Positions 13,574-18,152 of a stretch of 18,152 nt of DNA are shown one piece after another; within the stretch, counting starts at the first letter, position 1; each line of letters begins with the position of its first letter. The translations under genes were made by a program, and so were the position numbers. The stretch spans positions 1 to 18,152 of the forward strand of contig JALRFT010000085.1 in NCBI GenBank assembly GCA_023261915.1. Direction: 5' to 3'. The DNA comes from Acidimicrobiales bacterium. GTDB lineage: Bacteria; Actinomycetota; Acidimicrobiia; Acidimicrobiales; Acidimicrobilacustridaceae. A model generated the notes under the pieces. That model had not been told where the DNA came from and made no database searches. It saw only the letters and a list, made by a program, of their open reading frames with translations.

Positions 13574-14494
13574 TCATCCCAGAAGCTTCACCAGAACGGA
13601 ACTCCTGAACCTTTCGAGTTCTTCGCAGAACCCGGCGATGTTCTCGCCGGGCAGGTTGACAACGAAGGCCGTGGCACCTGCCTCCTGCAGCGCCGCCATC
13701 TCGTCGAGGGCCTGATGCGGTATCCATTTCTCTCCCCACGTGCTGGAGAGGCAGCGAGGAATAGCCACCACCCCGGGGGGCTCGGGCCGACCAGCAGCGT
13801 TGGACAGATCCTGGAGCCGCCGCACGGCTGTGGCGAACGCCCCGATGTCGGGCAGCGCAGGGGTCCCCAACGCGGCCTCCGACCCCCGAGGACTCGGCAT
13901 CGGCGACCACGCCTCACCGTGGCGAACTGCTCGTCGCATCGCAGCCACCGAGTTGCCTCCCACCCACAGTGGCGGATGAGGCCGTTGCAGTGGCGCAGGC
14001 GCCACCACGGTGTCGGACGCCGTGAAGTGGCGACCGGAGTAGGAGAACGGTTCGGCTCGCCACGCCGTCACCATGACCTCGAGGGCTTCGTCGGCGAGGT
14101 CTCCTCGAATCGTCGGATCGGCACCGAGGGCGAGGAACTCGGTCTCGAGGTACCCGGCACCCACCCCGATGATTGTCCGCCCACCCGACAGCCCATCGAG
14201 GCTGGCGACCGACTTGGCGGTCAACACGGGGTTTCGGTAGCCGAGTACCAGGAGGTTGGTGTGGACCCGCAGGGTGGTGGTAGCCGCCGCCGCGAAGCTG
14301 AGGGCGACGAACGGATCGAGAGTCGGGTGTCCACCGCTTGCCAGCCAGCGCCGGTCGGGTGCGGGGTGGTCGGTGACAAATACGGCCCCGAACCCGGCGG
14401 CTTCGGCGGCCTGGGCGACGGTGGCGATGCCCTCGGCGGTCAGTAGGGCGGGGTCCCCGGCACGATCTACGGGCAGGCCGAGCGAGACGAGCAT
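13574..14494 (-). CDS. LLM class F420-dependent oxidoreductase (third copy)
   Basis: This 306-residue luciferase-like TIM-barrel oxidoreductase is from a different subgroup than the two other copies: it lacks the YPYS and WEP block. Visible signatures are AAEAAGFGAVFVTDHPAPD (29-47), the non-prolyl stretch LRVHTNLLVLGYRNP (75-89) and the phosphate loop IIGVGAGYLETEF (108-120), then PPLWVGG. It probably uses F420 or FMN; the substrate is unknown. ATG 14494 has no Shine-Dalgarno. A TATGCT box ending seven bases upstream of the A of ATG suggests a leaderless transcript. Operator site 2 (14510-14526) is just beyond, in the short gap shared with the divergent SDR, so both genes are probably co-regulated. 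Confidence 0.87.
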   Translation of the reverse strand: MLVSLGLPVDRAGDPALLTAEGIATVAQAAEAAGFGAVFVTDHPAPDRRWLASGGHPTLDPFVALSFAAAATTTLRVHTNLLVLGYRNPVLTAKSVASLDGLSGGRTIIGVGAGYLETEFLALGADPTIRGDLADEALEVMVTAWRAEPFSYSGRHFTASDTVVAPAPLQRPHPPLWVGGNSVAAMRRAVRHGEAWSPMPSPRGSEAALGTPALPDIGAFATAVRRLQDLSNAAGRPEPPGVVAIPRCLSSTWGEKWIPHQALDEMAALQEAGATAFVVNLPGENIAGFCEELERFRSSVLVKLLG

Positions 14495-14500
14495 CGTCGC

Positions 14501-14506
14501 AGCATA
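14501..14506 (-). promoter_or_regulatory. Candidate -10 box of a leaderless LLM transcript
   Basis: TATGCT on the minus strand fits the actinobacterial TANNNT pattern. Six bases separate it from ATG 14494, so transcription would begin at or next to the start codon. The gene also lacks a Shine-Dalgarno. Operator site 2 would occupy the region just upstream of this box. Confidence 0.4.
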
Positions 14507-14509
14507 GGA

Positions 14510-14526
14510 TCTGACGCGTTGTCAGA
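14510..14526. promoter_or_regulatory. Palindromic operator, site 2 (TetR-type)
   Basis: TCTGAC and GTCAGA form a perfect 6-bp inverted repeat around GCGTT, with exactly the spacing of site 1. It lies in the 83 bp between the divergent LLM (13574-14494) and SDR (14578-15468) genes, 15 bp from the LLM ATG. It is positioned to block the LLM promoter and perhaps the SDR promoter. Confidence 0.7.
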
Positions 14527-14577
14527 AACGGGTGGGGTGCTAGTCCGCAGGCGGCATCCTCGAACGAAGGGATCATC

Positions 14578-15468
14578 ATGGGAGCACTCGAGGGCAAGGT
14601 GGCGATCGTGACCGGCGCCGGTCAGGGACTCGGGCGCTGTCATGCCGAGCTCCTGGCGGCCGAGGGTGCCAAGGTGGTCGTCAACGATCTCTCCGACGCC
14701 GCCGAAGCCACGGCTGCGGCCATCAACGCCAGTGGCGGCACCGCAGTCGCCTACCGCTGCGACGTCACCGACTGGGATGCCTCCGCCGCCATGGTGGCCG
14801 GCGCCGTCGAGACGTTCGGGGACCTGCACATTCTCGTGAACAACGCTGGGTTCGTCCGTGACGCCATGAGCTTTTCCATGACCGAAGACCAGTGGGACGC
14901 CGTCGTGGGGGTGCATCTCAAAGGCCACTTCGCCCCCAGCCGCGCCGCCGGTGCGTGGTGGCGGGAACAGGCCAAGGCCGCCGGGGAAGGGGCGGAACTG
15001 CCTGGGCGACGCATCATCACCACCACCTCCGAGAGTGGGCTCTTTGGGGGCCCGGCCCAGGGGAACTACGGCAGTGCCAAGGGCGGCATCATCACCATGA
15101 CGCTGATCTTGGCTCGCGAACTCGTGCGTTACGGCGTGACCGTGAACTGCATCGCCCCTCGTGCCCGCACACCCATGACCGAGGCCATGCCCTACTTTGC
15201 TGCTCCGGACTCAGGCTTTGACCGTTACGACCCGGCCAACGTAAGTCCGATGGTGGCGTGGCTCGCTTCTGACGCAGCTGCTGATGTCAGCGGTCAGGTG
15301 TTCATCGTGCTCGGCGACGAGGTCCACCGCATCGCGCCAACCACCATCGTCTCCTCGGTGACCAACGGAGGAACACGGTGGACGGTCGACGGCATCACCG
15401 CCGCTCGCAACGACCTGTTCGCCGGTGCCGACTCGGGCGTACCGCCGTGGGGTGGGCCACCGATGTAA
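14578..15468 (+). CDS. SDR family oxidoreductase (17beta-HSD4/3-hydroxyacyl-CoA dehydrogenase-like)
   Basis: This 296-residue short-chain dehydrogenase is expected to interconvert an alcohol and a ketone with NAD(P)(H). The Rossmann motif is TGAGQGLG (12-19). NDL (36-38) after the second strand suggests NAD+ preference. NNAG is at 88-91, the catalytic Ser is probably S151, and YGSAK gives Y164 and K168. The form resembles the dehydrogenase domain of peroxisomal multifunctional enzyme type 2 and its actinobacterial relatives acting on acyl-CoA or steroid-like substrates. ATG 14578 has AAGGGA about seven bases upstream. It is divergent from the LLM gene across operator site 2 and convergent with the TetR gene. 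It is a paralogue of the SDR at 16886-17785, sharing DPANVSP near the C-terminus. It carries a longer Trp/Gly/Pro-ended tail. Confidence 0.9.
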   Translation: MGALEGKVAIVTGAGQGLGRCHAELLAAEGAKVVVNDLSDAAEATAAAINASGGTAVAYRCDVTDWDASAAMVAGAVETFGDLHILVNNAGFVRDAMSFSMTEDQWDAVVGVHLKGHFAPSRAAGAWWREQAKAAGEGAELPGRRIITTTSESGLFGGPAQGNYGSAKGGIITMTLILARELVRYGVTVNCIAPRARTPMTEAMPYFAAPDSGFDRYDPANVSPMVAWLASDAAADVSGQVFIVLGDEVHRIAPTTIVSSVTNGGTRWTVDGITAARNDLFAGADSGVPPWGGPPM

Positions 15469-15494
15469 ATCGCTGGGTGGGCCCGGTCGGGTGA

Positions 15495-16148
15495 TCAGTC
15501 CTCGTCGGGTTCCGGGGAGGGTCCGGCCAGCGTCTGGTAGATGATGCCGGCGAGGGTTTCGCGCAGTGACTCTCGTGTCGTGCCCCGCTGACCGAGCTCG
15601 TTCTGATAGGCGAGAAGGCGTTCGAGCATGGCCACCATTGCGGCGGCGGCGGCGAACGGCTCGAGGGCGTCGTCGATGCGCCCGGCTGCCTGACCGCGGG
15701 CGACCATGGCCGCCATGGCTTCGATGATCGGTAGCGACGCCCGGGTGCGGGAGCGTCGGAAGGCGGTGTCGCCTTCCTCGGCTTTGAGGTTGCGGATCCG
15801 CAGTACCGCCTGGTGGTCCTGCCAGTAGCCCATGTAGGCGTCAACGAAAGCCCGCGACTTCGCCGGTCCGTCGGTTCCGAACCAGTCGGTGCTGAACAGT
15901 GCCAGCAGTGCCTGTTCGTTCTCCCCGGCGGTGCGTGACAGGGCGAGGAGCACAGCGTCGACGTCGGCGAAGTATTGGTAGAAGGTGGCGGGAGAAGTCC
16001 CGGCTTCGCGGGTGATGTCGACAACCTTGAGTTCCAGCACGCCGTGCCGGCGCAACAACTTGGCTGTGGCTTCCAGCAGTCGTTTGCGGGTGGCCTGGGC
16101 ACGGCTGCCGATGACGCGACCGTCGGCGGCGAGGAGACTTTCAACCAT
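15495..16148 (-). CDS. TetR/AcrR family transcriptional regulator
   Basis: This 217-residue protein has a TetR DNA-binding domain: helix 1 ATRKRLLEATAKLLRRHG (19-36) and the helix-turn-helix VVDITREAGTSPATFYQYF (42-60). The variable C-terminal part is helical and probably binds a small ligand such as an acyl-CoA. It is the only regulator in the window, and the three 17-bp palindromes are of the right size for a TetR dimer; a link between them is inferred, not shown. ATG 16148 is 8 bp after the stop of the haem protein gene and has no clear Shine-Dalgarno, so it is likely the last gene of the minus-strand unit starting beyond the window. No matching palindrome lies directly upstream of it, so simple autoregulation from its own promoter is not visible. 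Confidence 0.92.
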   Translation of the reverse strand: MVESLLAADGRVIGSRAQATRKRLLEATAKLLRRHGVLELKVVDITREAGTSPATFYQYFADVDAVLLALSRTAGENEQALLALFSTDWFGTDGPAKSRAFVDAYMGYWQDHQAVLRIRNLKAEEGDTAFRRSRTRASLPIIEAMAAMVARGQAAGRIDDALEPFAAAAAMVAMLERLLAYQNELGQRGTTRESLRETLAGIIYQTLAGPSPEPDED

Positions 16149-16156
16149 GGGCCACG

Positions 16157-16864
16157 CTACCGCGGGCCGTCGCCGCCTCGCCCACGACCACCGTCTTCGC
16201 TGAGCCCGGGAGTGTTCCGCAACCCGGCCACGAGGACGTCGCGTTCGGCGTCGGTGAGTACCGCCTCAGGGTGGAGCCCGAACCGGGTGAAGTAGGCCGG
16301 TGGCATCGACCCGTCCAAGATGACCTCGATCGAATCGTCGGCCTGGCCCCGGTCGGTGGTGAAGGTTGAGTAGTTCACGGCCTCGCGCCCTTCGCTGACA
16401 TGGAACTCCACCGCCCACGAGATAGGCGCAACGGAGGCATAGGCGGGGTACTCGACCTCGTTGGAGTGGCAGTCGTAACAGGCCCGCACCATCAGATCCC
16501 GGGTTGTCTGGTCCGCCCATTGCGGTTCGCCCGTCACCGCGTCATTGGTCTGCGCTCGACCGTAGGGGATGGCCTGGATACCGACGGCCACAACAGCCGT
16601 CGCCAGCACCGCCGAGGCGATGATCAGGCCCGACGATCCCGCACCGCGTCGCCGACGGAGCCACCGATGGATCACAACGGCGAGGCCGCCGACGAGGACC
16701 AGCAACACGACCGTGATCGGAATCAATAGGCCCACGAGTTGGGAAAACACGAGCGCCACGACCACCACGATCGCAGCGAGTCCCGTGAGCCATGGGTGAT
16801 CACGACATACACCGATGAACCGTCGCCACCGCGGGGTGGGTGACGTCGAAGCGTCAGCTGTCAT
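16157..16864 (-). CDS. Membrane-anchored c-type haem-binding protein (Haem_bd domain)
   Basis: This 235-residue protein has three predicted membrane segments (about 25-44, 45-66 and 79-98). Basic residues RWLRRRR between the second and third imply an inside loop, which puts the C-terminal domain outside the membrane. That domain has the CxxCH c-haem motif CYDCH (C129, C132, H133) and continues SNEVEYPAYASVAPISWAV, EGREAVNYSTF and MPPAYF, then HPEAVLTDAE. These are the hallmarks of the haem-binding domain family first annotated in bacterial c-type proteins. The probable role is electron transfer or redox sensing at the cell surface. The tail is Gly/Arg-rich. No good Shine-Dalgarno is seen at ATG 16864. 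It sits between an SDR (21 bp) and TetR (8 bp), an unusual place for a haem protein. Confidence 0.85.
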   Translation of the reverse strand: MTADASTSPTPRWRRFIGVCRDHPWLTGLAAIVVVVALVFSQLVGLLIPITVVLLVLVGGLAVVIHRWLRRRRGAGSSGLIIASAVLATAVVAVGIQAIPYGRAQTNDAVTGEPQWADQTTRDLMVRACYDCHSNEVEYPAYASVAPISWAVEFHVSEGREAVNYSTFTTDRGQADDSIEVILDGSMPPAYFTRFGLHPEAVLTDAERDVLVAGLRNTPGLSEDGGRGRGGDGPR

Positions 16865-16885
16865 GGCGAGACGTTACTTCGGGAT

Positions 16886-17785
16886 CTAGGCGCCGTAGAC
16901 GGGAGTGGGCTCGGGAGCCTCACGGATAAGGTCCGCCACCAGTGCCCCCACCTCGGCGGGTTCGAGGCGGGATCCCTTGTCGAACACGGTGCCGTGCTGC
17001 CACCCGGTGGCCACTGACAATTCGCCGCCGGCGATTTCAAACATCCGTCCACTCACGTCACAGGTGGGCGACGCCAGCCATACGACGAGGGGGCTGACGT
17101 TGGCCGGATCCATGGCGTCGAAGCCTTCCTCGGGCTTGCGCATCATGTCGGCGAATGCCTCTTCGGTCATGCGGCTGCGGGCGGAGGGGGCGATGCCGTT
17201 GATACGCACGCCGTAACGGGCCAACTCGGCGGCCGCCACGATCGTCAGTCCCGCAATCCCTGCCTTAGCCGCCGAGTAGTTGGCCTGACCGACGCTACCG
17301 AACAGGCCCGCTCCCGACGATGTCGTCACCACGCGGGCGTTGACCTCCTCGCCGGCTTTGGACCTGTTGCGCCAGTGGTCGGCGGCGTGGCGCAACGGCC
17401 CGAACGTGCCGCGCAGGTGCACGGCCACGACGGCGTCCCACTCGTCAACGGACAGGTTGACGAGCATGCGATCCCGCACGATGCCGGCGTTGCACACCAG
17501 TGCGTCGAGCCGACCGAATCGTTCGACGGTGTCGCTCACCATGGCCCCCGCGGCGTCGAAGTCGGCGACGTTGTCACCGTTGACCACGGCCACTCCACCG
17601 GCAGCCGTGATCTCGTCGACGACCTCCTGGGCGGGGGCGAGGTCGGTTCCTTCACCTCCCAGAGAGGCACCGAGGTCGTTGACCACAACGGTTGCTCCCT
17701 CGGCGGCCAAGCCCAGGGCGTGGGCCCGGCCGAGGCCCCGGCCGGCTCCGGTCACAATCACCACCTGATCGTCACAGATCCCCAT
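16886..17785 (-). CDS. SDR family oxidoreductase (17beta-HSD4/3-hydroxyacyl-CoA dehydrogenase-like)
   Basis: This 299-residue short-chain dehydrogenase is expected to act on a hydroxyacyl-CoA or cyclic alcohol with NAD(H). Motifs are TGAGRGLG (12-19), NDLGASLGGEG (36-46; an insertion typical of the 17beta-HSD4 group), CNAG (98-101, where most SDRs have NNAG), catalytic S157, Y170 and K174 in YSAAK. The C-terminal DPANVSPLVVWLAS matches the paralogue at 14578-15468. ATG 17785 has AGGAGA seven bases upstream. It follows the acyl-CoA dehydrogenase by 35 bp and precedes the haem protein by 21 bp, so all are probably in one transcript. The pairing with an acyl-CoA dehydrogenase suggests successive beta-oxidation-like steps. 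Confidence 0.92.
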   Translation of the reverse strand: MGICDDQVVIVTGAGRGLGRAHALGLAAEGATVVVNDLGASLGGEGTDLAPAQEVVDEITAAGGVAVVNGDNVADFDAAGAMVSDTVERFGRLDALVCNAGIVRDRMLVNLSVDEWDAVVAVHLRGTFGPLRHAADHWRNRSKAGEEVNARVVTTSSGAGLFGSVGQANYSAAKAGIAGLTIVAAAELARYGVRINGIAPSARSRMTEEAFADMMRKPEEGFDAMDPANVSPLVVWLASPTCDVSGRMFEIAGGELSVATGWQHGTVFDKGSRLEPAEVGALVADLIREAPEPTPVYGA

Positions 17786-17820
17786 GGCTCATCTCCTGTT
17801 CGTCGAGGCGGTCGAACCGC

Positions 17821-18152
17821 TCAGAGGGCGTCGGCCACCAGCAGGGCGTGGGTGTCAGCCGTGCCGAACGTGGCATCGAGGGTCACCGCCCGCTTCCAGT
17901 AGCGCTGGGCATGCACCTCCCAGGTGAAGCCCATCCCACCGTGGACCTGAATGCCAGCTCGGCCGTTGGCGAGGGCCGCCTCCCCGGCCACGACCTTGGC
18001 CGATGACACGGCGACAGCCGGGTCGTCGTCGCTGGCGCCGTCAAGGGCACACGCTGCGGCGTACACCGCAGAGCGGGCCACCTCGGCGTGGACCAGCATG
18101 TCGGCACACAGGTGTTTCACGGCCTGGAACCCGCCGATGGGTCGACCGAACT
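17821..18152 (-). CDS. Acyl-CoA dehydrogenase, C-terminal part (cut by window edge)
   Basis: Only the last 110 or so residues are in the window; the gene continues past 18152. It reads FGRPIGGFQAVKHLCADM at the cut end, the usual helix of the C-terminal acyl-CoA dehydrogenase domain. The signature IQVHGGMGFTWE follows, then YWKRA. This FAD-dependent enzyme introduces a 2,3 double bond into an acyl-CoA. No ATG inside the visible part is a true start; the internal Met at about 18120 lies mid-helix. It is the first visible gene of the minus-strand unit running to the TetR gene. The substrate class cannot be judged without the N-terminal domain. Confidence 0.9.
   Translation of the reverse strand, partial: FGRPIGGFQAVKHLCADMLVHAEVARSAVYAAACALDGASDDDPAVAVSSAKVVAGEAALANGRAGIQVHGGMGFTWEVHAQRYWKRAVTLDATFGTADTHALLVADAL

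Noticed and set aside
15469..15494. Possible bidirectional terminator between SDR and TetR
   Set aside because: The 26 bp gap is GC-rich, but I find no convincing stem-loop with a T-run.
16841..16856. TGACG-N6-CGTCA inverted repeat near the start of the haem protein gene
   Set aside because: Half-site spacing differs from the three operators (TGAC-N8-GTCA instead of N5), it lacks the flanking TC/GA bases, and it lies inside coding sequence.

Overview
This window is an 18.2 kb stretch of high-GC, densely packed bacterial chromosome. The protein families point to an actinobacterium: three F420-type luciferase-like (LLM) oxidoreductases, a type III CoA-transferase, 17beta-HSD4-like short-chain dehydrogenases, an acyl-CoA dehydrogenase and frequent GTG starts with ATGA or GTGA overlaps. 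It resembles Acidimicrobiia or a mycobacterial relative, but the sequence alone does not settle the genus. I see no rRNA, tRNA, CRISPR array, IS element or phage gene, and no gene-free stretch over 300 bp. The largest gap is the 172 bp divergent region at 3695-3866.

Layout. (1) 54-962 (+): an LLM enzyme, convergent with a minus-strand pair of CoA-transferase and aldehyde dehydrogenase (975-3694). (2) Divergent from that pair is a tightly coupled plus-strand operon (3867-9487): a D-aminoacylase-type amidohydrolase, a PaaG-like crotonase, a 2,4-dienoyl-CoA reductase/old-yellow-enzyme with an Fe-S centre and C-terminal Rossmann domains, and a second LLM enzyme. (3) Minus strand 9480-11696: a cyclase-family hydrolase and an amidohydrolase_2 enzyme. 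(4) Minus strand 11794-13465: a GNAT-like hypothetical protein and a secreted protein of unknown family with a Pro-Ala tail. (5) A divergent pair: a third LLM enzyme (13574-14494, -) and an SDR (14578-15468, +). (6) Minus strand 15495-18152: an acyl-CoA dehydrogenase (cut by the window edge), an SDR, a membrane-anchored c-type haem protein and a TetR regulator, probably read in that order.

How it fits together. Most genes encode CoA-thioester or flavin redox chemistry plus three hydrolases that can act on amides, lactones or rings. The inferred theme is catabolism of a cyclic or otherwise hard-to-degrade organic acid. It would use CoA activation or transfer, reduction and hydration of double bonds, ring or amide hydrolysis, and F420- or flavin-dependent redox steps. 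The substrate cannot be named from the sequence.

The most notable signal is regulatory. Three promoter regions (3787-3807, 11739-11761, 14510-14526) carry the same 17-bp palindrome geometry, TCTGAM-N5-KTCAGA. Each lies just upstream of catabolic genes and two lie in divergent intergenic regions. The only regulator encoded here is the TetR protein at 15495-16148, so it is the best in-window candidate for controlling this local regulon.
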